Shown: piece by piece, positions 21,462 to 32,331 of the stretch | Layout: each line of letters begins with the position of its first letter | How positions within the stretch are numbered: position 1 is the stretch's first letter | Source: Echria macrotheca | Lineage: Eukaryota > Ascomycota > Sordariomycetes > Sordariales > Schizotheciaceae | Reading direction: 5' to 3' | Length of the DNA stretch: 64,000 nt | Assembly (NCBI GenBank): GCA_030411725.1 | Contig: MU839830.1 | Location: 1,054,001 to 1,118,000, forward strand | The notes under the pieces: generated by a model | What the model was told of the DNA's origin: nothing | The model's database searches: none | Seen by the model: the letters and a program-made list of their open reading frames with translations, nothing else | Made by a program: the position numbers and the translations under genes

Positions 21462-24120
21462 TTACCAGTGACGAACACAGAGGAGATACTCGCTCATGGC
21501 AGTCAAGAGATTCCACACATCCTTGCGCTTCATGTCCTCCTGGAGAGCAATGCGCTCCAACGCACACTGGCCATTAAAGTACTTCCAGAAGAGCGGCCAC
21601 GTGTTGGCCACGCGCTCGTCCCCGGTTTCTCGCTCTTTACCATTCTTGGCCATGACGGCGGGCGGTGGCGGTGCACCGCGATGAAGGGTCCCCCCTCCCG
21701 TCCTTCCAGTCCCACCAGTCCCTCCTGTACTCGACGTGGTGTTGTTGTTGTTGTTGTGAAGCCGAAGCCGCCTCCCGATGGCGGATAGATACAAACTCTC
21801 CTTGCCCGTGGCCTTCTTCGCATCCAGGATGATGTGGGGCGTGATGCCGAGGAGGTGGCGCGCGTTGTTGATGCTCGGGTGGGCCGTGGCGAGGGGCGGG
21901 GCCTTGCGCGCGTGTGTGGTTGCGCGCTCGGCGAGGTCGCGCGCGGCTTTGTCTGCTATTCTCTCGAGGCGGGCTTTCTCGGCTGCTTGTTCGGCTGGTG
22001 TTGAGGACGAGGAAGGAGGAGCGGTTGCTGGGGTGAGGAGGGAGGTTGTGCTTTTGGAGAGGGGGTCGATTTCGGAGTGGAAGGAGGGGGAGTTGGGTGA
22101 GGCGGGGGAGGGATGGGGACTGAGACTGAGGGGGTTGGATTCGGATGGACGGTTGGTGGTGGTGGTGGTGGTGGTGTAGGAGAGGGAGAGGTCGCGGAGG
22201 GTGGCGGTGGACGAGGCTAGGTCTGATTCGTTTTCCAGGAGTGGGAGGAAGCCGGAGCCGAAGCCGGCGACGACGGTGTCGCCTAGCGAGGAGAGTTCGG
22301 ACGAGGACGGGGAGGTAGGGTTACTTTCGGCCGTGCTGGGGCCGGGCGATTTGCGCATGTTTTGTTGTTGACGCTTGGAGGCGGCAATCTCGTCCGCTTC
22401 AAGAGCGTGCTCGACCTCGTAGATGATCTCGGGCCAGACAACGACGTAGGCAAACGTGCACAGCTGCGTGACCCAGCCGCCGCGCATCAGCCAGGCCAGC
22501 ATGGCCATGTAGACGGGCCGGTGCGCCTTGCTGGGGCAGTGCGACTTGTACGGCCGCGGGGCGACGCTCAGCTCGGCGAGGAAGTTGGGCAGCGCCGGCA
22601 GCAGGGGAAACTGGCGCGCCCACCGGGCTGTAGCCTGTGGGAGCTTGCGCATGTCGCAGTTTGGGTTGACGATGTACATATCCCTCGCGTGAAGAGGCGG
22701 GATGGCGATGGCGCGACGCCAGTAGATAAAGTGCTGCGCGTATTTGCGCACCTGGGCGGGCGTCAGGACGTTGCTGGACTGCTGGCCGACCTGGTAGAAA
22801 CTGCGGGACGAGGTGAGTTGGGTTTTTTTTACCAAACAGTCCAAATAAGGGGAGGGGGGACTCACGACAGGGTCGGCTTGCAGTGCCTCACAAACTCTAC
22901 CATGGATACCGTAGTCCCGTCCGGGTCGCTCTGTAACTCTGCGGTGATCTTCTTCTCGTCGGCTAGAAGCAGTAGGGCGAAGTTTTTGTCGAGGTAGTCG
23001 GGTTCGTCGATGTCGTCCTCGGCGGTGAATGAGTTGGCCGTCGTCATCCACAGGCCGCGCTGGTCACCCTCGCCGTCCTGAGGCAGATCGGACACATAGA
23101 ATGGGATGGGTATCTGGACGAAATGCGTCACCATGCCCTCGACCGTCTCGAGCTGGAGACCAGCTATCCTATTCTGCGACACGGCTTCGTAGATTTCCTG
23201 CATCGATGCCGCGAGGGTGGATGTCTGGAGGATCTCCTCCCACAGCAAGCTCATCTTTTGTTCTGTGACAGCATGTTAGTATTGTATGCAAGAGCGCTTT
23301 CGAGACTTGGGTATCAGAACTACGCACTATCCTCGCGCCCCTTGTCCTTGAGCTGGAGAATCCTCTTGGACTCTTTCCAGACAAAGTCACTCCGCTGCTG
23401 GCAGTACTTGTAGGCCTTATTGACCTTCTTGATGATGTGGGAGAACATAACATGGACCAGATCTCGGACCTCATGTTGCTTCGGCTTGAGGAAAAAAACG
23501 AGGTTAAACATGGTCATGGAGCTCTTCTTGTCCTCGGCCTCCTCGGCCGACTTCCCCGCCTTGGCCGAGTCCCGGGCTTCAAGCAGATCTGCATCAGAGA
23601 CGCCTTTGTCGCCACTCTTGGCAGCAGCATCCGTGTCAGCCGAAGGGTTGGCGTCGTCGTCCTTCTTGGAGGAAGCCGTGTCGCGGCGCTGCTGGCGCTT
23701 CTTCTTGCGCCACACGCCATTCTCGGGCACGTAGATGGGATACGAGACGCAGCAGAGAGGATCAAGCGAGACCTGGAACAGCTTCTTGTGGTAGGCACGG
23801 GCCGGAGTCAGGATATTCTCCAGGTCCTTGGTGGGAAAGCCGGCGACATGCTCCCACGGCACAATCTGAGTGCCGCTGTCGGTGACCAGGTGGTCGTCGT
23901 GGTTCCACTGGCTCAGCTCGGGCGCGTGCGTGTCGGAGCCGGGCCGGCCGCCGAGGATGGCGTCGTCGTCGTCGTCAAAGTCGTCGCCCCGGTCGAGACA
24001 CTGGGCTTCGGCCACATGGGCCGGGTAGTGGAACACAAACCTCGGCCCGTCCCGCGACCGGTTGATCACCAGTGCCACGCCCAGGAAGTTGGATGTGCTC
24101 GGCAGTGCCGGGAGCGCCAT
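21462..24120 (-). CDS. NPR3: Npr3 (nitrogen permease regulator 3), SEACIT/GATOR1 subunit
   Basis: Three minus-strand exons, 24120-23328, 23262-22866 and 22800-21462, give 842 aa. Junctions: a GTGCGT donor with CACAG acceptor and a GTGAGT donor with GCAG acceptor; all phases match. The N-terminus (LPSTSNFLGVALVINRSRDG, then PRFVFHYPAHV) and the block FNLVFFLKPKQHEVRDLVH are hallmark Npr3 sequences, as are KMSLLWEEIL and the FYWRR-like FIYWRRAIAIPPLH. The second half has low-complexity insertions (poly-Thr, poly-Asn, Ser/Pro) before a conserved end (WPLFWKYFNGQCALERIAL). Family knowledge: Npr2-Npr3-Iml1 restrains TORC1 at the vacuole when amino acids or nitrogen are short. I chose the ATG at 24120; the frame opens 9 nt earlier only at a TTG. 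Confidence 0.93.
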
Positions 24121-24219
24121 TGCGGCCAAGCGCCGGGACGCCGCGTTCTCGGTACTCAGGCCCCGATGTATCGGCGCCGATGAGACTCAACCGTCGTTGA
24201 GATGTCGGAGCAATATGCA

Positions 24220-24231
24220 AACCCTAACCCT
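24220..24231 (-). promoter_or_regulatory. Telobox (two telomere-type repeats) upstream of NPR3
   Basis: Read in NPR3 sense, the 12 bases are AGGGTTAGGGTT, two TTAGGG-type units, about 100 nt upstream of the ATG. Family knowledge: short TTAGGG repeats in promoters are bound by Myb-type telobox proteins such as Tbf1 in yeasts. Binding here is inferred. Confidence 0.5.
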
Positions 24232-24734
24232 TCCCGCCCCCCCAAAACTGGTGGCTTTGTGTCACGAGTCACGGGTCACGCTGAAAGTTGGCATAAGGCG
24301 GCGTGGGGTCATCCAATCAAACACGACGTGTGGCGGCAGACTTGAGCCACTATCACATTCTTCGCGGGTTTGTCGTGGGTTTCTCGTGGGTAGAAGCGGC
24401 TCTCCTCTCCGATTATTCTGTTTGTGAGCGAGTGTGGTAATTAGACACGTGCGGTGGGATGTATGTTATCCGCAAGGGAAGCAGCTTGGATGGTGTTTGC
24501 TTGACGGTGTGACGGTGAGCGTCCAATGTGATGCTGGCAAGCGGTTGACAAAAAAACAGGGACTGCAAAAATCCAGCACGAGACCCTGTACTAACAGTGG
24601 CTTAGCAGCTCTCCCACTTTCCATCACCCCACCACGTAGGCAAGCCTTACAATTATACCTCAAAACAACGTTTAAAGATCAGAAAAAAAGACCAGACACC
24701 TAGGGAACATATATCGAGGTCATTGCGAGGTTCG

Positions 24735-24785
24735 AGAGAAAACAAATCAAAAGAGAAAACAAATCAAAAGAGAAAACAAATCAAA
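24735..24785. repeat. Three perfect copies of a 17-bp tandem repeat
   Basis: The unit AGAGAAAACAAATCAAA occurs three times head to tail, followed by a decayed partial copy. It lies in the non-coding region between two divergent promoters. Confidence 0.9.
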
Positions 24786-25198
24786 AGAGAAGCAAAAGAA
24801 AAAAAAAGAAAGTAAAAGATATCGAAGCGTCGAGAACAAACCAATGGGCATAGGTCGGGAGATCTGTTAGTGCAAAGCTGTCAAGTGATCACAGAAGATA
24901 CCTGCTGGGTACTTGTTTTGATAGGTAATTTGTACTAGTAGTCAGGTACCTATAGGTAATGAGTCCCTTTTATTTTGTCAACCGCTTGGCTGGTTCTTAA
25001 ATCGGTCCCTGCGTCATGGGGCATGGATGGCGCAGTTCGCCACTGGCAAACTGGCTAACCCCGCCAAATGCCGGTTGGCACCCCCCTCCCCCCACTGGCC
25101 CCTGTGCCTTGGTTAGCGCGGCCGTGCACCAGACTTTGGTTAAATAAATAAATCCTGGGCGCCGTGGGGCTGCTTGGACTTGCACGCGACACTTCAGA

Positions 25199-26546
25199 AT
25201 GGCGGTCGGAGCAGAAAACGGCGAGGCCAACGGCAACGGCAACCATGCCGAACACCACATCCGCTACATCCCGCTGTCCTATACCCAGGACGAGTCAAAC
25301 GACTCGGCCCTGCGTCTAGTTCTCGCCGTGCGCCCCAGCTGGGCCGACTCGGATTCACATGTCGAATTCGTGCGCTTCACCGACGGCATCACCAACACGT
25401 TGCTGAAAGCCGTCAACAAGAAGCCCGGCCTCTCTAAAGATGAGGTCGACAACGAGGCCATCCTCCTGCGGGCCTACGGAAACGGCACCGATCTGATCAT
25501 CGACCGCCACCGCGAGACGCAGAACCACGAGCTCCTCATGAGGCATGGCCTCGCCCCCGAGCTGATCGGCCGCTTCGAGAACGGCATGATGTACCGGTTC
25601 GTACAAGGGACCGTCACGCAGCCCGAAGACCTCCGGAAGCCCGCCATCTACAAGGCCGTGGCTCGACGACTGGCCCAATGGCACGCCGTCGTGCCCTGCA
25701 TCCCCGGTCGTACTGGCCACAGCCGCAAGAACTCCAAGATCGAGGGCTTCCCGAGTCCGGCAGACGAGCTTGGCGATGCTGAGTTCCAAAAGGCCCTGGA
25801 CCATGTGGCACCCGGCAAGCCGTCGCCTAATGTGTGGACTGTTATGCAGAAGTGGATTTTTGCACTTCCCACCGACACTGAGGAGCAGAGGGTGCGGCAA
25901 GCTACACTGCAGAAGGAGCTCGGTCTGTTGGTTGACGAGTTCAGCCAGCGTCCCGGGCTCGGAAAGAATGGGGTGAGTCTGCCAACAATGTGTCGAGGAA
26001 ACAATGCTGACGGTATACAAGCTTGTGTTTGCCCATTGCGACCTCCTCAGCGGCAACGTCATCGTCCTGCCCAAATCCCAGTCCGCGAACGGTGATAAGG
26101 CCACCGAGACGGTCACCTTTATTGACTACGAATATGCGACTCCGTCTCCAGCGGCCTTCGACATTGCGAACCACTTTGCCGAGTGGGGTGGTTTCGACTG
26201 CGACTTTAGCGTGCTCCCTACCCGCTCCCAGCGCCGCGAGTTCATAACCGAGTATATACATGCGTACTTTGACAAGCTGCCGCAGCGGCCTGAAGAGGTG
26301 GACGAACAAGCCGAGATCGACAAGTTAGTGGCTGAGGTGGATATCTTCCGGGGCCTGCCCGGCTTCTATTGGGGTATCTGGGCCCTGATCCAGGCTACTA
26401 TTTCCCAGATTGACTTTGACTACGCCTCGTATGCCGAGATTCGTCTGGGAGAGTACTGGGCCTGGCGGGCCGAGACTTCGGGCAGCCGTGAGCGCGAGGG
26501 AAAGCCGATGCCGCTGCGTGAGAGGAGATGGGCGCAGGAGGAGTAA
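25199..26546 (+). CDS. EKI1: Ethanolamine kinase
   Basis: Two exons, 25199-25972 and 26022-26546, give 432 aa. The 49-nt intron has a GTGAGT donor and an ACAAG acceptor, and the frame is kept. The catalytic part follows the aminoglycoside/choline kinase fold: HCDLLSGN at residues 263-270 (His263, Asp265 and Asn270 in catalytic-loop positions) and IDYEYA at 292-297 (Asp293 as metal ligand). C-terminal block GFYWGIWALIQATISQIDFD is typical. The N-terminal half has FVRFTDGITNTLLKAV, the nucleotide-binding start of ethanolamine kinases. Family knowledge: it phosphorylates ethanolamine in the first step of the CDP-ethanolamine (Kennedy) route to phosphatidylethanolamine, in the cytosol. Choline kinase is the alternative, but GITNT favours ethanolamine kinase. 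Confidence 0.9.
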
Positions 26547-27529
26547 TATTGTCTGAGCGTGTTGCTGCATGCACTGCATGGATACGACCGGGTTCTGCGT
26601 GTGTTTTCTGGTTATCATTGCGACGGAGTTTATTTCAGCGACGGCATAGGTGTTTTGCATGGGATCATGGGGTCATTCAACATTGGACTCAGATATGCCC
26701 GTTATGACTTTTCTCTTCTTTCTCACTCTTATAGGGCCAGCTTGGGTTATGCCTCTCTTACTTAACGGTGGTCTATAATGGCATCGGGTCCCGAGGGGGA
26801 GGAAAGGTAATTTCGATATCGGAACCTGGGAGGTGGGGTTGGAAGCAGAAAATGAGCTGAGACTAGACTTGAGCAACGGAAGAGAAGGTACGGGCATTGG
26901 ATTAATGGGCAAAATCGAGTGGTCTCGGGAGATGGACTCGGAAGGTGGTCGTTTGAGACCGACGGAAAAAAAAAGAATACCTAAGAACCAAACAAAAACA
27001 AATCAAGATAATTTTTCAACAAAAAAAGATGGAGCAAGGCTGGGCTGTGGTGTTTGGGTTGCTAGATGCCGGTGAATGTTGTTTGTTCGTCGCACAGGAA
27101 AAGGGGCACCCATAGCCCTCCCTGCTGGGATCCCGTACACAGGGAAATCAAGACATTAGGTATTAGAGAAGCCCATACCAGCCCGGGGTCTCTTCTTCCG
27201 GTAGTTATTAGGTGACGGTAAAGTCAGAAGCAGTTCAAGAACCGGTTGTTGACATATCTGGTCAACGAGGCATTTCCCATTTCCATTGCTGTCAAAGTCT
27301 CGCGTTTTAATTCCCCATACCCCTCTCTCTGTATCTACTCAGACGGGCAGCAAGAAACAATAAAATTTCCATTCCTGCTGTCCGTATATCATGTTGAAAC
27401 CCCATCCCGATCCCAAGAAATCCCAAGTTAAACGCCTCATCCATGCTCAGCTGTACAATACCAGACCATACCGTGTTGAACTTTTCTCTGTCTCCCCCCT
27501 CCCTCCCTCCTTGTACCAGTCATGATAAA
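26547..27529. other. Convergent intergenic region
   Basis: A-rich runs (26,967-27,030) and pyrimidine tracts next to the following gene's 3' end. No coding sequence or RNA gene is recognised. Confidence 0.6.
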
Positions 27530-28999
27530 TCACGCCTCCCTATAATACCCAGTCGGCACAAACGGCATCTTGCTCACAACCGCCTTGCGCGCCCGTCCGC
27601 GCACAACAACATCAACCTCGGTCCCGGCCTTGTGGAAGCCATCCTTGATATACCCCATGGCGATATTTTTTCCGAGCGTCGGACTGGGACACCCGCTCGT
27701 CACGACCCCAAGTTTGACCGGCTTCCCATCCTCGCCCGGCTCGCGCGACACGATCTCGGCACCCTCGCGGGCCGGCGCGCCCTCCACGATGAAACCCACG
27801 CGGCGCGTGGACACACCAGTTCCGCCCTTGCTCTTGGTGACGAGCTGGCCCGAGATAACATCAGCTCCATAAAACCCCGCGTCCGGGGTCCGGCGCTCCT
27901 TGGGGATGATCCAGCTCAAACCCGCCTCGACAGGCGTAGTCGAATCGTTCAGATCATGACCGTACAGACACATGCCCGCCTCAAGGCGCAGACTGTCCCT
28001 CGCCCCCAGCCCAGCAAGCTGCACCTTGTCGGGACCAGCAGCCAACAAAGCCTCGGTGACGTCGACCGTCTCATCAGCCGGGATAGAAATCTCGAACCCA
28101 TCCTCGCCGGTATACCCACCCCGACTGATCAGCACGGGACTACTAAGCTTCATCCCGCGCAGCTTGAGCTTGGCATACCCCGACCGGCCAAAATACAACT
28201 TGGACAAATCCAAGCCCGAACTCTCATCCAGCACCTGGGCCAGCACCGCCTTCGCATCCGGCCCCTGCAGCGCCACCAGTCCCCAGCCATCAAGCTGCTC
28301 CTGCCTCACCTCTTTCTCCGCATGTTCACCATTCCACTTCTCCATCTCGCCCTCAAAATACTCATCATCCTTCTCGCGACACGCAGCGTTCGTAACAACA
28401 TAAAACTTGTCCTCCTCCCCCGGTAAGCGCGTGATGATCGTATCATCAACGATCCCGCCCGACCCGTCGGCATGCAGCAGCACAGACAGAGTGCTCTTGT
28501 GCGGCTGCAGCGCCGCGATGCCGCTGGGCGTGACACGTTCCAGGAACGACGCCGCACCGGGACCCGAAAAGATGCGCTGGACCATGTGGCTCACGTCGAA
28601 GATGGACGCGTGCTCGCGCGTGAAGATGTGGGATTGGCTGACCGAGAGGCCTGCGTACTGCACCGGCATGTGGAAGCCGCCGAAGGGGACCATTTTCCCG
28701 CCCTTGGACAGGTGGAAGTCGTAGAGGGGAGTCTTGGCGAGGGGTTCCGACGATGATGGCGAAGAAGAGGAGCCATGGCGGATTGTTGTTGTCACAGACG
28801 AAAGGGAGGGGACGGCGGCGAGGGCGGACTGACGAGGTCGGAGCCCTCCCTGCTGGAGGAGACGGTGAGAGATGGCCCGGCCGGGGGAGCACAGCGCGGC
28901 CCCTGGAGGGCATGACGTAGAGGCGGTGCGAGTGGGATTGCCATTGCGACAGATGCCCTGTAGGGCTCTGCGCACGCTCGAGGACCTGGCGCTCTGCAT
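27530..28999 (-). CDS. GCV1: Aminomethyltransferase, glycine cleavage system T protein (mitochondrial)
   Basis: Single-exon gene, 489 aa. The start chosen gives an Arg/Ser/Ala-rich, acid-poor N-terminus (MQSARSSSVRRALQGICRN) typical of a mitochondrial presequence. The mature part begins near KTPLYDFHLSKGGKMVPFGG. Signatures: SIFDVSHMVQ, the RGGYTGEDGFEISIP block, DSLRLEAGMCLYGHDL and the C-terminal VVRGRARKAVVSKMPFVP. Family knowledge: T protein releases ammonia from the aminomethyl-lipoyl H protein and transfers the one-carbon unit to tetrahydrofolate. The frame is open for 49 more codons upstream, with a possible start at 29146, but that extension lacks presequence character and is probably leader. 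Confidence 0.93.
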   Translation of the reverse strand: MQSARSSSVRRALQGICRNGNPTRTASTSCPPGAALCSPGRAISHRLLQQGGLRPRQSALAAVPSLSSVTTTIRHGSSSSPSSSEPLAKTPLYDFHLSKGGKMVPFGGFHMPVQYAGLSVSQSHIFTREHASIFDVSHMVQRIFSGPGAASFLERVTPSGIAALQPHKSTLSVLLHADGSGGIVDDTIITRLPGEEDKFYVVTNAACREKDDEYFEGEMEKWNGEHAEKEVRQEQLDGWGLVALQGPDAKAVLAQVLDESSGLDLSKLYFGRSGYAKLKLRGMKLSSPVLISRGGYTGEDGFEISIPADETVDVTEALLAAGPDKVQLAGLGARDSLRLEAGMCLYGHDLNDSTTPVEAGLSWIIPKERRTPDAGFYGADVISGQLVTKSKGGTGVSTRRVGFIVEGAPAREGAEIVSREPGEDGKPVKLGVVTSGCPSPTLGKNIAMGYIKDGFHKAGTEVDVVVRGRARKAVVSKMPFVPTGYYREA

Positions 29000-29313
29000 T
29001 CTGGTTCCAATTGGGTTGTTGGAAGGAATTACCAGGAACTCGACCGAGTTGCAAAGGAAGCAAGTGGTGGTGGGGTTGGGGAGAACAATGAATTTAAAGC
29101 ACGGTGCAAGTGCAGGTGCTCCGGTCGACGGATCACTCAACTGCATTGGTCGACGTTACCCGAGATCCGGGGAAAACCAGGACCCACTTGTTGTTGCCGG
29201 GCCGTTCCCGGTTCGTTTGCATTCCCCTGGCCGCCCCTGGATCCACATCACCATCAATTATGTTGAGTACGGTGTATATACAAAAGTCAATATCCTGCTG
29301 TATTTATTCTCCT
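29000..29313. other. Spacer between PRP16 stop and GCV1 start (both minus strand)
   Basis: 314 nt that must hold the 3' end of PRP16 and the promoter and leader of GCV1. No clear motif was seen. Confidence 0.6.
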
Positions 29314-32300
29314 CTAGAATCCCCGGCCTGGCCGTTTCCTGACGGGTTTCACCACCGCACCCGACTTGACCACCTTCTTGTCGCTCACTGCCCCCGGCTT
29401 CTTGACCACCTTGAGTTCCTCTTCGGCCCGCAGTTGCTCCTCGTGCCGCTCCTTGTCCGCCGCCATCTGTGCCTCGATCTCCATCTTCCGATTGAACTCC
29501 GTCTCGGTAATCCGCTTCTCCCGAGCCGAATATCCCTTCTCCTTGACCGAGTAAAACACTCCACCCAAATCAGCCAGCCAGTGCGGGTCAACCGATGTCA
29601 CCGTCGACATGTACTCCTTAGACGTCAGAATCAGCTCGTGATAGACAACATAGTCTGGGAGAAAGCCGAGCCCGTATAGTGCGCTCGTGGGATGAAGCTG
29701 CACCGTCACGCTCGTCCGCAGGTTGATGTACTCGCCAATTCCCTTAACCTTGGCCGCCTGGTGGTAGTATCCGGAGCAGATGCATTTTCGAATCACATCC
29801 CAGTCCGTGCCTGAGCTGATCATCTCCATGTTTTGCATCTTCATAATGTCCAGCAGCTGGTCTCGCACCTCCTTGGCTCTTCGGAGCGACTTCGAGTGCA
29901 GAAAGTGGCGGATACACCAACCATCGTTGTAGCCGTTCGCTTTCCACTGCGTGTAAACGTGCAGGTATGTCAGATGGTCCGATTCGGGCACAAAAAACTT
30001 CTCCCGTGCCGCATCCGACTCTTCCTGCCGCTCCTTGGGCCGGTAGAAGACGTTGGGTACCGAAAGCATCGAGACAATAGTTACCATCTCTTCGCTACAG
30101 CCGTACTTCTCCGACATGATCAACAGCTTGGCCAGAGACGGATCCATGGGGAAGGCATTCATCTTGCGGCCGAGGTCCGTCAGCTCCCCCAGATTGTCCA
30201 GGGCACCAAGTGCCCAAAGGTCGAATAGCGAGGTAGTGATGGTGTCTTGTGGCGGCGGATCCATAAAGTCAAAGTCCAGCAAATCTTTAACGCCGAGTGA
30301 CTTGAGAAGCAACACCGTGTTGCTCAGGTTCGTCCTCTGAATTTCCGGTATGGTTTGGATGTACATCTCATCCTTGTATGCCTTCTCAGTGAATAATCGG
30401 TAAGCCTGGCCTGGACCCGTCCGGCCCGCACGACCAGACCGCTGGTTTGCGTTTGCCTGAGATATGGGCGTGATCTGGAGCGTGTCCATACCCATCCGAG
30501 GATTGTACACTTTCAATTTGGAGTACCCGCCGTCGACCACGTACATAATGCCGTCCACCGTCAAGCTCGTCTCGGCGATATTCGTGGCGACAATGCACTT
30601 GCGGACGCCGGGAGCAGCTCGGTCGAAAATCTTGGCCTGCAGATCCGCAGGCATTTGGCTGTAAATCGGCAGAATGCTGAGCTTCGGAGGGTCGTTGAGC
30701 GCGTCTAACCGCTCTCTCACCAGCTCGCAAGTCACCTCGATATCCTCTTGGCCCGTCATGAACACCAAGATATCACCGGCCGGTTTCCCCACATGAATGG
30801 CCAGAACTTGCTGGACAGCCTGGTCTACGTAGTCCTCGACTGGCGAGCGGTGGAACATGACATCGACGGGAAATGTCCTCCCCGGGATCGTGAACTCTGG
30901 GGCACCGCCGTAAAAGTCGGAGAATCGCTTAGAGTTCATCGTGGCCGAGGTAACGATCAGCTTCAGATCGCGCCGTCTCTGCAGAATCTTCTTGAACAAC
31001 CCCATCAAAACGTCGGTATTTAGCGCTCTTTCGTGCGCCTCGTCCATGATGACACAAGAGTAACGATCGAGGTCCGGTTCGTTGAGCGACTCTCGCAATA
31101 AAATGCCGTCTGTCATATACTTGATCACCGTCTCCTCGCTGGTGCAGTCTTCGAATCGAATAGCGTATCCAACCGTGCTCCCAAGCTTGACCTCCATTTC
31201 TTCGGCCACTCGTTTTGCGACACTCATGGCCGCCACTCTCCTCGGCTGTGTGCAGGCGATCATGCCTGTCTTCCCATAACCGTCCTCGTAGAGAAACTGC
31301 GTGAGCTGCGTCGTTTTGCCCGATCCTGTCTCCCCGACCACAATGACTACTTGATTATCCCGAATAACCCGCAGCAAGTCTTCTCGCACAGCGAATGCGG
31401 GCAGGAACTCGCGTTGTTCCCTTAGCGTTTTGCTCTGGCTGAAGTTGCTCGCACCTTCAGACTTCTTCATGTGCTGGCTAAACTTGTTCGTTTTCTGCGC
31501 CTTTGAGTCTTCCTCGACCGCAATAGGGAGAGCGCTATCGGTGTCTTCCTCGCGCACGCCCATCAGGTTTCCCAGCGCAGTCCCGGCTACATTGGTCGCT
31601 TGCTGCGCCTGTCTGGCGCGCTCTCTCTGCTGCCGCCTGTCTCGAACGACCTTGCTGCCCTTCCTGCTGAATACGGCCATATCACTCTGCGCGTCGCGCA
31701 CGGCCGGGATGGGATCCAGTTGTTTTGTGAAAACGGTCCGGCCGTCAAGAAACGGAGGGCGGAGATCGTGTACCAGCAAGTGTACGCGCGTGCTTTCCTG
31801 GTCGTCTTCGAAGTCCTGGCCAAGGTCTCGCCTCTGCGCCACGCCCGAGGTAAGCATGCGGTTTGTTTCCCAGGCGTCGACGTCTTTCTGTTTCTGGATC
31901 TGGCGCGCATTCATGCCGCGCGAGAACTGCCCAATCTTCTTTTCCACCATGGCGGCCTCCCTCTCCTGTGCAGCCCACGCGCTCTCATCGCCGAAGGGGT
32001 TATGGGAATCATCGCCGAACGTGTGGCCGCCCAGGTCGTCGTCTCCGCCGTACCAGTCGCGGTCGAGCGCTTTGGATGCATCTTGATCATCGTCGCCGGC
32101 GCTTGGTCCGTCCGAGTCCCTCCAGTTCGGGGTAGCCGCGCCAGCAAGCCGCGACCCAGCGCGGGGCGTCGAGCTTCGCGAGTTAAAGAAGCCGTTGCTC
32201 CCATTCGCGCCACGAAACCGGGGGTTTGGCGGCCGGGATGGTAAGTCGCCAAAGCGGTCGTCGGAGCGGAGCGGGTTGAAATCAAGCTTTCGTCTCTTGT

Positions 32301-32331
32301 TGGAACGGTCTTCCTCGTCGCCTTGGCCCAT
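29314..32331 (-). CDS. PRP16: DEAH-box pre-mRNA splicing helicase Prp16
   Basis: Single-exon gene, 1005 aa, starting at MGQGDEEDRSNKRRKLDFNP; the frame is open upstream but non-conserved. The acidic/Arg-rich N-terminal third has FEDDQESTRVHLLVHDLRPP, typical of Prp16/DHX38. Helicase motifs: GETGSGKT at 333-340, TQPRRVAA at 361-368, DEAH at 430-433, SAT at 462-464, VFMTGQEDIE, TNIAETSLTVDGI, and QRSGRAGRTGPG. The winged-helix, ratchet and OB-fold regions follow, with a basic C-terminus. Family knowledge: Prp16 remodels the spliceosome after the first catalytic step. The length agrees with other fungal orthologues. Confidence 0.95.
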   Translation of the reverse strand: MGQGDEEDRSNKRRKLDFNPLRSDDRFGDLPSRPPNPRFRGANGSNGFFNSRSSTPRAGSRLAGAATPNWRDSDGPSAGDDDQDASKALDRDWYGGDDDLGGHTFGDDSHNPFGDESAWAAQEREAAMVEKKIGQFSRGMNARQIQKQKDVDAWETNRMLTSGVAQRRDLGQDFEDDQESTRVHLLVHDLRPPFLDGRTVFTKQLDPIPAVRDAQSDMAVFSRKGSKVVRDRRQQRERARQAQQATNVAGTALGNLMGVREEDTDSALPIAVEEDSKAQKTNKFSQHMKKSEGASNFSQSKTLREQREFLPAFAVREDLLRVIRDNQVVIVVGETGSGKTTQLTQFLYEDGYGKTGMIACTQPRRVAAMSVAKRVAEEMEVKLGSTVGYAIRFEDCTSEETVIKYMTDGILLRESLNEPDLDRYSCVIMDEAHERALNTDVLMGLFKKILQRRRDLKLIVTSATMNSKRFSDFYGGAPEFTIPGRTFPVDVMFHRSPVEDYVDQAVQQVLAIHVGKPAGDILVFMTGQEDIEVTCELVRERLDALNDPPKLSILPIYSQMPADLQAKIFDRAAPGVRKCIVATNIAETSLTVDGIMYVVDGGYSKLKVYNPRMGMDTLQITPISQANANQRSGRAGRTGPGQAYRLFTEKAYKDEMYIQTIPEIQRTNLSNTVLLLKSLGVKDLLDFDFMDPPPQDTITTSLFDLWALGALDNLGELTDLGRKMNAFPMDPSLAKLLIMSEKYGCSEEMVTIVSMLSVPNVFYRPKERQEESDAAREKFFVPESDHLTYLHVYTQWKANGYNDGWCIRHFLHSKSLRRAKEVRDQLLDIMKMQNMEMISSGTDWDVIRKCICSGYYHQAAKVKGIGEYINLRTSVTVQLHPTSALYGLGFLPDYVVYHELILTSKEYMSTVTSVDPHWLADLGGVFYSVKEKGYSAREKRITETEFNRKMEIEAQMAADKERHEEQLRAEEELKVVKKPGAVSDKKVVKSGAVVKPVRKRPGRGF

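Larger units (their letters stand above)
24121..25198. other. Divergent intergenic region between NPR3 and the ethanolamine kinase gene
   Basis: It contains a telomere-repeat-like box and a CCAAT pentamer (24313-24317) on the NPR3 side, a 17-bp tandem repeat in an A-rich stretch in the middle, TACCTATAGGTA-type motifs near 24,945-24,958, and a TTAAATAAATAAAT run just before the kinase start. No gene is seen. Confidence 0.65.

Noticed and set aside
23437..24183. 248-codon plus-strand frame opposite NPR3 exon 1
   Set aside because: Antisense shadow of a conserved exon, low-complexity translation.
24735..24785. Possible CRISPR-like array
   Set aside because: Three contiguous 17-bp units without spacers in a eukaryotic genome; a simple tandem repeat.
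27443..28426. 327-codon plus-strand frame opposite the glycine-cleavage T gene
   Set aside because: It is antisense to a well-supported gene; GC-rich third positions create long antisense frames. No family features.
29000..29146. Upstream in-frame extension of the glycine-cleavage T protein
   Set aside because: The extension lacks presequence character, whereas the ATG at 28999 begins a typical mitochondrial targeting sequence.
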